DNA of 64,000 nt from Planococcaceae bacterium Storch 2/2-2 (GCA_009740415.1 WOYE01000002.1:1-64000); one strand, 5' to 3'; positions 34,501-44,037 are shown, counted from the stretch's first letter. Made by a program: numbers and translations. The notes: a model not told the origin generated them from the sequence alone.

Positions 34501-37500
34501 GGAGAAGGAATATCCTGATTTACCTACCGTTCATCATGACTTGAAGCAGTTGCTTGAGTTTTTAGATACGGAAGCATATGAACGTGCAGAAGCAGCAGTG
34601 GAACGAGTTGAGAAACAAGTCAAAGCAATCAGTGAAGGAAAAGGACCACTCCTCCAAGCGATTGAAGGTCGTGAAGAAGGAGAAGCGATTACAGCGGAGC
34701 AAGTCGCGCAGTTGAAAAAATGGCAACGTGAAGAAGAACAACTTCAAGTGTTGGAAAAAGAAGCGAACGACTTGATTGCCGAGCTCGATGAAAATGACAA
34801 GAAAGAAAATTTAAAGGGTCGTGTACAACAGGCGCACGATGAAGCGACGGAGCCAACGGTGAAGCAGGCCGAATTGACGAAGGAATTGAATGATTTACTA
34901 CACGCGCAACAGTTTGTCGACGGTGTCGTTGATGAAGCGAAGAAACAAGCGTTTCAAGATCGTCTCGATGCCATTCAGTCCAATCTCGTAGAAGATGCAG
35001 TTCGCTTAGCGGAAGAGACGCTCGTTCAACATAATGTAGACATCGCTCGAAACTTACTCGAAATTTGGCCGAATCCGGAATTGTCGAAACGAGTCGCCAT
35101 TGCACAAGAAGCAGTAGACCGTATTCAATCGACCGTTCGAGCGATTGAGCAAGCTGAAGAAGCAGAACGTGCTCTCGATGAAAAACTTGAACAGGCAGAG
35201 GATGACGAAGCGGTTCAACGAGCGATTGACCACGTCATTCAACTTGCCAACGTTGCAGAAAACGAAGTGTTGAATGTGGAACGAGACTATCAAGGAAATT
35301 CGACGGTACAGCAGACCGTTCAAGAAGTGATTCCACCATTAAAAGGCCGCGTCGATAACGTACGTGCGAGTTTGAACGAACGTGAGTTACGAGAATTAAT
35401 GAAAAAGGGTGAAACGCTCATCGCTACGTACCCGGCTTTAACGAATGGTGCTACGATTCCGACATCTGAACAATGGATTGAATTACGTTTGAAAAACAAT
35501 TTAGACGTAGCGCTTGCACGAGGTGAACAGGCGTTAGCAGAAGGGAACAAAAATAAAGTAGAAGATGTTCATTTTGCGATTCCATTTGTAAAAGTGGCCA
35601 TTTTAGAATTTGAAAAAGGGTTGAAATCTGGTGAACAATCGTTACATGTCGCTGCAGAAGAAGCGTTGGAACATGCGAAAAAAGTGCGAGACGATCATTT
35701 TAAAGATAAACAAGCGACACCGAAGACGACGTTAGATGAAGCAGTTGAGCGAGTCGCTGAGTTAGTGCAAGAGATGAAAGAAGGAGAAAAAGGCGCACTC
35801 CCTGAACAATTGCAACAATTAAAAAAGGAAATCGTTGCAGAAGAACGAGTCGAAGTCGCTGAGGTTTCAAAACGTCAATACGATTACAACGAAGCAGAGC
35901 GCTTAGTCAGTCAGTTGCCAGAAGGCGCGAAGAAGAAAGAACTAAACGATCGTTTACAAGGAATTAAAGTGGAGCCGATTACACTCACTCAATTAAAAGA
36001 AGCGGTAAAGGAAGGAAAGGAACATCAAGAAGAGCATAACAATAAAGTCGCTCAAAACCTCGGGTATGGAAAATATACAGAAGCGACATTTGAAAAGCTT
36101 TCTAAAACGCTCAATGATGCGGAAAAGGTACTCGAAACGTACAAAAAACATGAAAGTGAGCTAAATGATTCTTCGAAACGTCCGGACCGTACCGTTGAAC
36201 AACAAGTTGTAACAGGTGACGACGTCTTTGATTTGGAGACAGGACAAACAAACCCGGTTTGGGTGGAAGTCCAACAAAATGGCAAAGTGATCGGCGAAGG
36301 CGGTATGACAGGTGACGATGGAATCGCAAAAATTAATTTAACAGAAGTCGGTTCGTATCGCGTCATTGTAAAAAAGGCGAAGGGCAGTGAAGAAATGCTC
36401 GAACAAATTCATTTAATTATGAAAGAAGGTGACGAGTATCCGAAGTCGTACGAATGGCTGACAGATGAAGAGTTACAAGCAGCACCGGAAGTCATTCAAC
36501 TCGCAACAGAAGAGTTGCAAATTGCGATGGAAAGCCTCATTTTAGCGAAACCTCCTGTCTTCACATCGAACGAGCAGACGCGTCAAACGGCACAGTTAAA
36601 ACTAACACCTGTCGTCACACAGATTACAGGTGAAGAAGCTGAACAGTATCATAAAACAGCAGGTGGCGTACTCGGATTAAATATCGGAATTTTAGACCTC
36701 GGTTTGTTATCGTCGGAGCAAATCGGAAAAGTGAGTACACAAAACCGTCATTCGGTTACGGTGGAACGAGGAACGACGCTGGACGCCACAGCGACCGTCG
36801 CAATTCGTGGACTGCTCGGCGGACATGCGTTCAAAATCCATGTGTATAAAGAAAACGACAAAGGTGACTTTATCCAAGGAGCGACGTATACCGGTTCAAG
36901 TGGTGGAGCGCTCGGAATGGCAACGACTGCTCGTATTGATCTCGGAACGTTAGAGGAAGGGAACTATGAAATTATTTTAGACGTCGGAGGTGGTTTGTCC
37001 GTCGTCCAAGTCATTCCGTATCGACTCGAAGGACTCATTAAACGAGATTATCGACAAGTCGCAACAGACTCGAAAGTCAAAGGACATGCGTTGCAAGGAC
37101 AAGGACTTGGAGCAAAAGATGAAGCTATCGTGTCTGCGGTGAAGCAGCGAAATGAAATGAAGCGGGTAGAAGCGGGCGGTCAAGCGACCGTCATTCAAGG
37201 GCGATACGGTCAATTGTTCATTACCCAAGATGGAGCGTATTCGTATCAACCAGCTGCAGAGCGACGCAATGTCGGGAAAATTGAAACGTTTACGTATGAA
37301 ATTAAAAATACACATAACGGTAAAGTGACAGAAGGAACGATTGATATTCGAATTTCGGACATTGAAAAGACAGTCGATTGGCCAACTGATTGGAACGAGA
37401 ATCCGAAAATTGTGGAAGCAGTGGATCAAACGAAGACGACGAACGTTTCTGCACCAAGGGTTGCTCAAATCGTCACCGCTACCGCTCCGAACGAGCGAGT

Positions 37501-38566
37501 CGGCGCATGGGGGAAAAACAAAATCACATCGCAGAAATTTAGTGTGCAAGATATGACGTCAACGATTACATTTGATTTACGTAAAGCAATCGCAGGAGAG
37601 ACGACGACAGATGTCACACTTTATGATCAAAATAATAAAGAAATACAGAAGCAAACAGGCGTTCAATTGAGCGGGCATAACAATCCGACGACAGTGACGT
37701 TTAAAAACGTACCAAAAGGAACGTATTATGTCGAAGCATCGCCGATTGGACAAGCAGCAGTCGGCCGATTAGAAAATGTAGAAGTCCATTCACATGACTG
37801 GGGCGTGTATAAAGTAAAAGAGAGCACATCTGTGACAGGAAACTTAAAAGAAGGAAACTACTTCGGGCCAGGAAAAGGACAACTGGCACCAACGATTGCT
37901 ATTGAAGGGTACGGTGCGGCAAAAGATGAAGAGAAAAAGGAGTACGTGACGACGACGACGTCGAAAATGTACCAACGGATTCAAGAACAAGAAACGATCA
38001 TTGCGGGTGAGCACGGCTACTTAGTCGTCGCAGTAGATGGTACGTATACGTATACGCCAAAATCGGACATTCGTTCCCTCGGACAAACGGACACATTCGA
38101 TTATAAAATTACCCATTTAAGTGGTAATGAGTCAAAAGCGAAGTTGTCGTTTACGATCGGTGCGAACACGAAAGGAACGGACGGCATCGATGTCCTCGTA
38201 AGCAGTGCAGCTCCAGATAAAGTAAAAGGTGGGAAAGGCTCGGATACGCTCGTTTATAACGTATTAAATGATGAAGATGCGACAGGTGGTAATGGGGTTG
38301 ATCATTGGATTGATTTCACATACGGTACGGTGACGACTCATTTTGATGCAGATCGTATCGATTTACGAGAATTGTTCAAAGGTCAGCCGATTACGGCAGC
38401 GAACGTTAGTCAGTATGTTGAAGTGAAAAATGGAATGATCAAAATCGATCGGGACGGAGCAAGCTCTAGGTTTCAGATGACCGATTTACTACAATTGCCA
38501 AAAACATGGAATTCAGAAATAAACCTGGAGCAATTAATTGAAAATAAACAACTGATCATTCAATAA
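31574..38566 (+). CDS. 3' exon J: 2330-residue giant surface segment, coiled-coil stalk plus BapA-like module
   Basis: The largest frame begins AGC GAA CCA GAA GAA CCG (a Pro/Glu hinge) and runs 2330 codons. Residues about 20-1550 are helical repeats rich in Glu/Lys/Ala/Asp/Arg, with recurring forms of KEAIDEA, ERAKAES and LEKELAW: a rod that could reach well over 100 nm if a continuous single helix or coiled coil. About 1535-1625 is a beta-rich insert (VWVEVQQNGKVIGEGGMTGDDG). From about 1665 comes the module shared with exons G and H (GGVLGLNIGILDLGLLSSEQ), with VCBS-like repeats and a type I-secretion-like C-terminus at about 2204-2330 (KGSDTLVYNVLNDEDATGG, ADRIDLRELF, KIDRDGASSRF). There is no signal peptide or LPxTG; TTG 31553 lies inside DVI and is not a credible start. 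Confidence 0.87.
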   Translation, partial: SEPEEPKEPIEPLRQQLQEMIFEAVYVSYSLFEQERAMLEPFIEASRTIYQLSEDPTTLRVSYEQLRHQVDEIKKLHDARIAYERAWQEAMKMNHDPDVQQALEHTKSVDASTPKEELAIYTELLERVTERAERNVQKEEGIKEVEWIIHAILNPNDLTLQDLHRVVKARQAFDALATIDPSVDWEKEVVNYDHLLAAERVQQALLDALSEKERAIQRANDAIKNLPDPIRWADREAIDEAERLVKEAIDEHGATVGGADRDIDRRPLDAAQKEWDRLQREKEQFERDMKEAEDNLRRALNEAKVVGDAPNVQKETATLPQMKQPNGEWKESIAPTDVNALADRIRTAARNEARLQLKEALSDTESVGHLAPFDTLRPEGERLVNDHTTSANRLIEQADALRQAQLAYDAAKREKNFDRLDQLLDQSNDYKEEAPVKEPYDNAQSIDRETITDDALEQLIDDLQRALNEAKEAERQEALKALDQAMKEVVDRNVQEHPFVKDAYDAGKAVDRDHTPVPEIERVTSDLVEALKKEREQQDEKEKLQQSIKEAESMKETSPLDTLLSEGEALLSQDDATVEQLREKKEAIDEAYREAVAKDREEALQKLEEAIERGKGSTNEDVQKLVKDAEKLKENEEATADDLRDKAAALNDATQDEKLQQLIEQGKTSPYKESDDVKQAVEKGEEVAKKDDATKEEKREAIDALEKELAWNDYERSKAKAESDRYKEAPSVQEALDQTKETSKEQSVKEIERATETLDKGKALADLQKEIDRAKKAPYADREEVQRVVGDAEKLPDDATIEKVKEQTETLRDAMAWDDLERARDRAKSNERYEEVSLRKDVTKESTREQMKQATDRILRDLAIIDLRDAEEKSKPYQNEEPFKGLLKEAQSLKDAEGNVLDTAETAEIQRVADKLVEALQEKEWMHDLLTIINDPKTEDKELQKALGEVYVLYEEVEKAPTFNLEQFKSLRNDQKEKEYPDLPTVHHDLKQLLEFLDTEAYERAEAAVERVEKQVKAISEGKGPLLQAIEGREEGEAITAEQVAQLKKWQREEEQLQVLEKEANDLIAELDENDKKENLKGRVQQAHDEATEPTVKQAELTKELNDLLHAQQFVDGVVDEAKKQAFQDRLDAIQSNLVEDAVRLAEETLVQHNVDIARNLLEIWPNPELSKRVAIAQEAVDRIQSTVRAIEQAEEAERALDEKLEQAEDDEAVQRAIDHVIQLANVAENEVLNVERDYQGNSTVQQTVQEVIPPLKGRVDNVRASLNERELRELMKKGETLIATYPALTNGATIPTSEQWIELRLKNNLDVALARGEQALAEGNKNKVEDVHFAIPFVKVAILEFEKGLKSGEQSLHVAAEEALEHAKKVRDDHFKDKQATPKTTLDEAVERVAELVQEMKEGEKGALPEQLQQLKKEIVAEERVEVAEVSKRQYDYNEAERLVSQLPEGAKKKELNDRLQGIKVEPITLTQLKEAVKEGKEHQEEHNNKVAQNLGYGKYTEATFEKLSKTLNDAEKVLETYKKHESELNDSSKRPDRTVEQQVVTGDDVFDLETGQTNPVWVEVQQNGKVIGEGGMTGDDGIAKINLTEVGSYRVIVKKAKGSEEMLEQIHLIMKEGDEYPKSYEWLTDEELQAAPEVIQLATEELQIAMESLILAKPPVFTSNEQTRQTAQLKLTPVVTQITGEEAEQYHKTAGGVLGLNIGILDLGLLSSEQIGKVSTQNRHSVTVERGTTLDATATVAIRGLLGGHAFKIHVYKENDKGDFIQGATYTGSSGGALGMATTARIDLGTLEEGNYEIILDVGGGLSVVQVIPYRLEGLIKRDYRQVATDSKVKGHALQGQGLGAKDEAIVSAVKQRNEMKRVEAGGQATVIQGRYGQLFITQDGAYSYQPAAERRNVGKIETFTYEIKNTHNGKVTEGTIDIRISDIEKTVDWPTDWNENPKIVEAVDQTKTTNVSAPRVAQIVTATAPNERVGAWGKNKITSQKFSVQDMTSTITFDLRKAIAGETTTDVTLYDQNNKEIQKQTGVQLSGHNNPTTVTFKNVPKGTYYVEASPIGQAAVGRLENVEVHSHDWGVYKVKESTSVTGNLKEGNYFGPGKGQLAPTIAIEGYGAAKDEEKKEYVTTTTSKMYQRIQEQETIIAGEHGYLVVAVDGTYTYTPKSDIRSLGQTDTFDYKITHLSGNESKAKLSFTIGANTKGTDGIDVLVSSAAPDKVKGGKGSDTLVYNVLNDEDATGGNGVDHWIDFTYGTVTTHFDADRIDLRELFKGQPITAANVSQYVEVKNGMIKIDRDGASSRFQMTDLLQLPKTWNSEINLEQLIENKQLIIQ

Positions 38567-38630
38567 AATGTCGCTTAAAATAGAATGTTGTTAATTTTAT
38601 TAAAATAAGAGCGCATTAAAATGAGGAAAC

Positions 38631-38664
38631 GTATGAAATCAAACGATGATTTCATACATTTTTT
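38631..38664 (+). terminator. Terminator of unit J
   Basis: GTATGAAATC and GATTTCATAC pair around AAACGAT, then a T run. The following 38665-38850 is AT-rich; TATACT near 38812 is a possible -10 for the SLH-CAP gene. Confidence 0.9.
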
Positions 38665-38850
38665 CTCATTCGAAAGAAAGTTGAGACAATAAGGTATTAA
38701 TTATAGGAATATAATTCCAATGGATAGGACTTTATTCTATTAAAAATAGCGCATAGGAAAAAGAGGTAGTACTCAATCAACTTTTAATTTTAAAATAGAC
38801 AGTTTATACTATATAGAGTATAAAAAATAAAAAATGTATCGGGGGTAAGG

Positions 38851-40254
38851 ATGATGAATATTTCGAGGAGAAGGAACAACTTCCTATTAATAGGAATACT
38901 ACTACTAATCGTTTTAGTGCCACAATGGGCTCATGCGAATAATAATTTTAAAGATGTACCAACTACGTACCGCGGTTACCAAGATATCCAATGGGGAACG
39001 AGTGAAGGACTCATTAGTGGATTTCCTGATGGAACATTTCGCCCACAAGTAGCGATGACGGACGCCCAGTTTGCTCGTGTGCTATCACGTTATGCGTACG
39101 GTTTACCAGGCTATTGGAAAACGGAGCAAATTTATCGTTACTTAGATGGAACGAATATTCAATTGCCGGGAAGTAGTCGACCCAATGTAAGGAACCAACC
39201 AATTCCTCGTATTGTCATCGCCCGCGCCTATTTTGCCCTCGCACACCCACAAGTGCAGCAAATCCCAAATGATCGAACAGTCATTGACTGGATGTATGAT
39301 GTCGGTTTAACAAAAGGAAAAGGAATACATGCTGATAAATACGAAGACTTCGGAAGCAATGATGCGTTAACACGTCACCAAGTGACCGCATTTTTCAGAC
39401 GTTTATCAGCGCAACGTGTTGTTCGTACGACAGGAGAAGCAACACATAAAATTGCTGGACTCTCGATCGGAGACTCTGCCGAGCGGGCGAAACAGTTGTA
39501 CGGTACTCCGAATCGTCGCGTTGCGAACGAGCAGTTACTTCATTGGAACGTCCATCATTCCAATTACCGTTCGATGTTTGGTTGGAGCGAGAAAGATGGA
39601 AAAATCGTTTCTCTCTTTACGAGCTCTCCGAGTTACCGCTCGACAAAAGGTGTTCGAATCGGTTCGACTCGTCAAGAAGTGGAGCGAGCTTTAGGCGCTC
39701 CAGACATGTACGTTCAAGGAAAACGAGCGAGTTACGATATGGACAGTATGTACATTACGTACTTTTATGATTTCCAACAGTACCAACGTGTCGTCGGTGT
39801 TTTGATTCATTCTAAAGAATTGCACAACTATAAGAGTAATTTTTATCCGAAATCGAATCGAGCACTAGAAATGGCGCACGAACATTTAATGTTCGATCTC
39901 GTAAACAGTACACGCGTTGAACACGGACTGCATATTTTAAAATGGGATCAAAAGATGGCGAATTTAGCGTTACGCCATAGTACGGATATGAGTAACCGCA
40001 GCTACTTCAGCCATACGTCACCGGAAGGGCAGACGTTTGCGAACCGTCTTGCTACGATCGGTGTGAAGCCTCGCCTTGCATTAGAAAATATATCGACAGG
40101 TTACATCGGTCCAATTTTTTCACACTATGGCTTATGGAATTCACCAGGGCACCGTGAAAATATCGTTTCGACACGAGTACCAGCTGTCGGAATCGGTGTG
40201 AAAGCAGGAATTACAGGTATTCCTTATTACACGCAAAATTACATTCTATATTAA
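38851..40254 (+). CDS. SLH-domain CAP (SCP/PR-1-like) protein
   Basis: 467 residues with GGGGG upstream of tandem ATGs (38851/38854) and a signal peptide (hydrophobic LLIGILLLIVLVPQWAHA). About residues 30-80 form an SLH domain (FKDVPTTYRGYQDIQWGTSEGLISGFPDGTFRP), with a second, weaker one at about 120-185. SLH domains bind secondary cell wall polymer, which shows that this host anchors proteins this way. About 200-320 is a CAP-associated domain (repeats of GLSIGDSAERAKQLYGTP and GVRIGSTRQEVERALGAP). About 335-467 is the CAP domain (LVNSTRVEHGLHILKWD, HSTDMSNRSYFSHTSPEG, GHRENI). CAP proteins are widespread secreted proteins of mostly unknown activity. It has its own start and is not DV-linked. 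Confidence 0.93.
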   Translation: MMNISRRRNNFLLIGILLLIVLVPQWAHANNNFKDVPTTYRGYQDIQWGTSEGLISGFPDGTFRPQVAMTDAQFARVLSRYAYGLPGYWKTEQIYRYLDGTNIQLPGSSRPNVRNQPIPRIVIARAYFALAHPQVQQIPNDRTVIDWMYDVGLTKGKGIHADKYEDFGSNDALTRHQVTAFFRRLSAQRVVRTTGEATHKIAGLSIGDSAERAKQLYGTPNRRVANEQLLHWNVHHSNYRSMFGWSEKDGKIVSLFTSSPSYRSTKGVRIGSTRQEVERALGAPDMYVQGKRASYDMDSMYITYFYDFQQYQRVVGVLIHSKELHNYKSNFYPKSNRALEMAHEHLMFDLVNSTRVEHGLHILKWDQKMANLALRHSTDMSNRSYFSHTSPEGQTFANRLATIGVKPRLALENISTGYIGPIFSHYGLWNSPGHRENIVSTRVPAVGIGVKAGITGIPYYTQNYILY

Positions 40255-40278
40255 ATACAAATCATAAAAGGTAGATCA

Positions 40279-40320
40279 TAGACCTTCTTTCTTGAAATTT
40301 AAGAGAAGGTCTTTTTTTTA
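40279..40320 (+). terminator. Terminator of the SLH-CAP gene
   Basis: AGACCTTCT and AGAAGGTCT pair around an AT-rich loop, then seven T. Confidence 0.93.
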
Positions 40321-40840
40321 TGTAGGCAGGATAGGGTGAAGAAAACGAAAAACTAATGGCAATGGCTCATTTTTTGGAAAAAACCACTCATAAAAAACCG
40401 CTATTTTAAAAGAAAAAGAGAAGATTAATAAAAACGAGACTTTCTTTTTTAAAAGTTGTCTAAAATGTGAACGTAAAGATTATTAAACTTTCACATTCAA
40501 AATGCACAGTAAAAAACAAATAATTAATATTTTTTTATTATTAGGTAGTTCTTTAATCTTGTTTTGCCAATGACTTATAGGTCTAAAATATAGTTTATTT
40601 ATTAGAATGAGATAAGAATATGAGCTTATTTTACGTGTTTTTCACCTCGAACATTAAAAAAAGATTAAAAAAGAGTTAAAGAATCGAAAACACCGTCCGA
40701 TATACTTTTGTGAAGGGCGAGAACAACGAATCAAAATGATTCAGAATGCCCGTATCTACTCATAATCGTTTGAAAAACGTAAAGGGTAGGGTCTTTAGGT
40801 TTTGAGATTATGAAAGATAAAAATTGAGGAGGATGAAGAG
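40321..40840 (+). other. Long AT-rich leader/intergenic region
   Basis: No gene is supported. A possible -10 TATACT lies near 40700, with no good -35. Nothing matching the DV pattern was seen here. Confidence 0.4.
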
Positions 40841-43800
40841 ATGAAGAAACATAGTAAGTTGTTTTCAACATTACTCGTTTTTCTTCTCTGTCTCGATCTC
40901 GTCGCGCCCGTAGCACAAGCTATGGCGTCGACAGATGGACAGGTGGACGGCTTCACAGGATTAGAAGCATCACCTAGCTACGAAGCAGACGGAGGAGAAA
41001 CAGTTGAAAACACAGCAGTTGTCTCACAAGAAGAACCGACAACTGAACAAAACGACCAACAAGTAACGGTCGACACGAACATCAATGAAACGGCGGTTCA
41101 CCCAACAGAACAAACACAAGGTGAAGTCGTACAACAAGAAAATACAGAAACACAAGTAACAATCGACGCTCAAGAAGAGGAGGTTGTTGAAGAACCTTCA
41201 TTAGAAGAAGATGAAGCGCGTGAAGTTCAATCAGGTGGAAATCAAATTTCTGTAAATATTACGAACACACAAATTAAAGGAAATAAAGATTCTTACCATA
41301 ATGGTGATCAAATTGGAATCGCAATGGATTGGAACATTACTCCAGGAACGAAAGTTCAATCTGGGGATTACTTCACAGTTTCATATCCGCATTTCTTAAA
41401 TGTTGCGAATCAAACACTTCAAATGGATCACGGTGTTTGTGAACCAGCAAACGGTGTAATGACTTGTACGTTTGACGACCGAGTCAATGGTCAAGACAAC
41501 CTTTCAGGTGGTTTTGAATTCGGAGCACAATTAAAGTTCCAAGAAGGTTCAGGAAATCATAATGAAACAATTTACATTAATGGAGTTGCAGTAGGAGAAG
41601 TAAAGGTAGACGCAGGTGATGGTTCAACTGGAACGAATCCAGGAGGAAACACTGGTCGTGATATCGGTAAATGGGGAACACGTTCAATGGACGATCCTTC
41701 AATTATTAATTGGACGGTTGAACTGAACGGAGATAAGAAATATGACGTGATTACTTTCACAGATACACCAGGTCATGGTCATAAGATTGTCCCAGGCTCA
41801 GTTACAGTAGGTATCAATGGACAAACTGTTGCAATGCCAAGTCAACACGTAGAAAACTTTTCAGTTACAGAAGACTCGATTTCGATGCAATTGCGTACGT
41901 ATCGTTTAGATTATCCGGTCGAAAAATACGGTGCAACTGTTTATTATAGTACAAAAATTACGGATGAAAGTGTTAAAGGTTGGAGCAATACAGCAACTAT
42001 GACACCAAATGGTGGACAGACACAAAGTACTGAAACATTTGTTGAAAAATTCGGTGGCGCTTGGTCACAAGGTGAACTTGCGAAGTATCGCGGTTCATTT
42101 ACAGTTGTTAAGACAGACGAAGCAGGAACACCTTTACAAGGTGCGACATTCAACTTGAAAGATAATGAAGGCAATGTCGTCCAAACATTTACAACAGATG
42201 AAAATGGACAAGCGACAATCGCTGACATTGCTGGTGGTCACTACACATTAGTAGAGACAGCAGCACCGGCAGGTTACTTATTAAACACAGAAGCGATTGA
42301 AGTCACTTTGAAATTCGATCAAAATCAATCCCATACAACAACAGTAGTAAACGAAAAAGCACCAGAAAATGTGTGTACTGACTTTACAGTAACTGTTTAT
42401 GAAGAAGTTGAGGAAAATGGTGTAACAGTTAAGAAACCATTGCCATCTGCTAAAGTAACAATTAATAGTGGAGCAAACTCAATTGTATCTAAAGTAGAAG
42501 TTGACGAGAACGGAAAGTATGTTCACGAACAACCATTAAATGAATATGTAGTAACAGCAGAAGCGGAAGGTTACGTTTCAAAAACTGTAACAGGTACAAC
42601 GACAGAAGATAACTGTGGAACAGAAATTATTTTAGTGAAAGCAGAACCAACACCGGAACCAACACCAGAACCAGAAGTGTGTGAGGACTTCACAGTGAAC
42701 ACAGAAGACGGTTCAAAAGTGACGATCACAGATAAAGAAGGAAACGTAGTTGAAGAAGGTACAGTGGAAGGCGGTAAATTCGTTACTGCAAAACCACTCG
42801 AGCCAGGAAAAGACTACACAGTAACAGTTGAAAAAGACGGTTACGAAACAGTAACAAAAGATGTAACAGGTTCAGAAGATAACTGTGGAACTACAGTTGA
42901 ATTAACAGAAAAACCAACTGGCGGTGGCGGCGGTGAATCACCAGATCCGGATCCAACACCAACAGAACCAGAACACCCTGAAAAACCAGAACCAGAAGAA
43001 CCAGAACAACCAACTAACGTATGTGAAGACTTCACAGTGAACACAGAAGACGGTTCAAAAGTGACGATCACAGATAAAGAAACAAACGAAGTCATTTCAG
43101 AAGGCACAGTGGAAGGCGGTAAATTCGTTACTGAAAAACCACTTGAGCCAGGAAAAGACTACACAGTAACAGTTGAAAAAGACGGTTACGACAAAGAAAC
43201 AGTAGAAGTAAAAGGTTCAGAAAAAGACTGTGAAATTACAGTTGAATTAACAGAAACACCAGAAGAAAAACCAGCTGAAAAAGTATGTGAAGACTTTACA
43301 GTTGAAACAGAGCGCTATGCAAAAGTTGTTATTAAAGATTCAGAAGGTAATGTTTTTGCAGAAGGTAAGGCAGACAAAGATGGTAAATTCGTTACTGACA
43401 AACCACTCGTTAAAGACGAAACGTATACAGTAACTGTAACAAAAACAGGATACCGTAAAGTAGAAGAGACAGTAATCGGTTCAGAAGCGGATTGTTCAAT
43501 TGAACTTCCTATGAAACGTCGTCCTTCAGGTGGCGGCGGTGGAGGTACTCCAACTGATCCAACTGAGCCATCTAACCCAACAGATCCTGAAAACGAAAAA
43601 GATAAGCCAGAAGTTGTAGAGCCAGAAACACCAGGTACAGAAACACCAGAAACACCAGAAACAGAAACGCCAGAAACACCAGAAACAGAAACACCAGAAG
43701 GAGAAACACCAGAAACTCCAGAAGTTGATGAGAAAGATAAGCCAGAAGTTGTCGAAAATGACAAAACTCCAGGCAAACCAAGTCAACCATCTGTTAACGA

Positions 43801-43996
43801 ACAAGACAAACCGTCCGTCGTTGACAATGCTGGTTCAAAAACAAAACCATCTGTTTCAAAACCAGGACAGAATGCTGTTCAAGGTGAAACATTACCACAA
43901 ACGGGTGAAGAGCAATATCTTCTCTTCCTCGGACTCGGACTCTTCCTCGTACTCTTCGGAGCAGGAATGACGTACCGTTCACGCAAGCAAGCGTAA
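40841..43996 (+). CDS. LPxTG adhesin with cysteine-paired repeats
   Basis: 1051 residues; GAGGAGG upstream of ATG. The signal peptide (MKKHSKLFSTLLVFLLCLDLV...) is followed by an acidic Thr/Gln/Glu stretch to about 130. About 135-420 hold two adhesin beta-sandwich domains similar to MSCRAMM N2/N3 folds, with one Cys pair (GVCEPANGVMTCTF). About 425-505 is a SpaA/Cna-B domain (PLQGATFNLKDNEGN, LVETAAPAGY). Four carboxypeptidase-regulatory-like repeats of 80-90 residues follow, each opening with VC(T/E)DFTV and closing with NCGT, DCEI or DCSI, so each has two cysteines placed to form a disulfide. A Pro/Thr/Glu wall spacer, LPQTGEE, a membrane helix and RSRKQA end the protein. Two repeats are nearly identical in DNA. 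Codons are of the highly expressed type. Confidence 0.93.
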   Translation: MKKHSKLFSTLLVFLLCLDLVAPVAQAMASTDGQVDGFTGLEASPSYEADGGETVENTAVVSQEEPTTEQNDQQVTVDTNINETAVHPTEQTQGEVVQQENTETQVTIDAQEEEVVEEPSLEEDEAREVQSGGNQISVNITNTQIKGNKDSYHNGDQIGIAMDWNITPGTKVQSGDYFTVSYPHFLNVANQTLQMDHGVCEPANGVMTCTFDDRVNGQDNLSGGFEFGAQLKFQEGSGNHNETIYINGVAVGEVKVDAGDGSTGTNPGGNTGRDIGKWGTRSMDDPSIINWTVELNGDKKYDVITFTDTPGHGHKIVPGSVTVGINGQTVAMPSQHVENFSVTEDSISMQLRTYRLDYPVEKYGATVYYSTKITDESVKGWSNTATMTPNGGQTQSTETFVEKFGGAWSQGELAKYRGSFTVVKTDEAGTPLQGATFNLKDNEGNVVQTFTTDENGQATIADIAGGHYTLVETAAPAGYLLNTEAIEVTLKFDQNQSHTTTVVNEKAPENVCTDFTVTVYEEVEENGVTVKKPLPSAKVTINSGANSIVSKVEVDENGKYVHEQPLNEYVVTAEAEGYVSKTVTGTTTEDNCGTEIILVKAEPTPEPTPEPEVCEDFTVNTEDGSKVTITDKEGNVVEEGTVEGGKFVTAKPLEPGKDYTVTVEKDGYETVTKDVTGSEDNCGTTVELTEKPTGGGGGESPDPDPTPTEPEHPEKPEPEEPEQPTNVCEDFTVNTEDGSKVTITDKETNEVISEGTVEGGKFVTEKPLEPGKDYTVTVEKDGYDKETVEVKGSEKDCEITVELTETPEEKPAEKVCEDFTVETERYAKVVIKDSEGNVFAEGKADKDGKFVTDKPLVKDETYTVTVTKTGYRKVEETVIGSEADCSIELPMKRRPSGGGGGGTPTDPTEPSNPTDPENEKDKPEVVEPETPGTETPETPETETPETPETETPEGETPETPEVDEKDKPEVVENDKTPGKPSQPSVNEQDKPSVVDNAGSKTKPSVSKPGQNAVQGETLPQTGEEQYLLFLGLGLFLVLFGAGMTYRSRKQA
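42680..43250 (+). repeat. Tandem near-identical coding repeats
   Basis: Segments starting near 42685 and 43026 share long identical runs (for example the bases coding for DFTVNTEDGSKVTITDKE and for LEPGKDYTVTVEKDGY). They mark recent duplication and a likely site of length variation. Confidence 0.85.
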
Positions 43997-44003
43997 TGCT
44001 ACG

Positions 44004-44037
44004 AAAAGCCCTTCTTATATAAGAAGGGCTTTTTTTA
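44004..44037 (+). terminator. Terminator of the cysteine-repeat adhesin
   Basis: AAAGCCCTTCTT and AAGAAGGGCTTT pair around ATAT, then a T run. Confidence 0.95.

Noticed and set aside
40841-43996. The LPxTG adhesins (11888, 40841, 44178) as the missing 5' exon gene
   Set aside because: They are complete genes with stop codons, sortase signals and terminators, and no group II domain I-IV lies within or after them.
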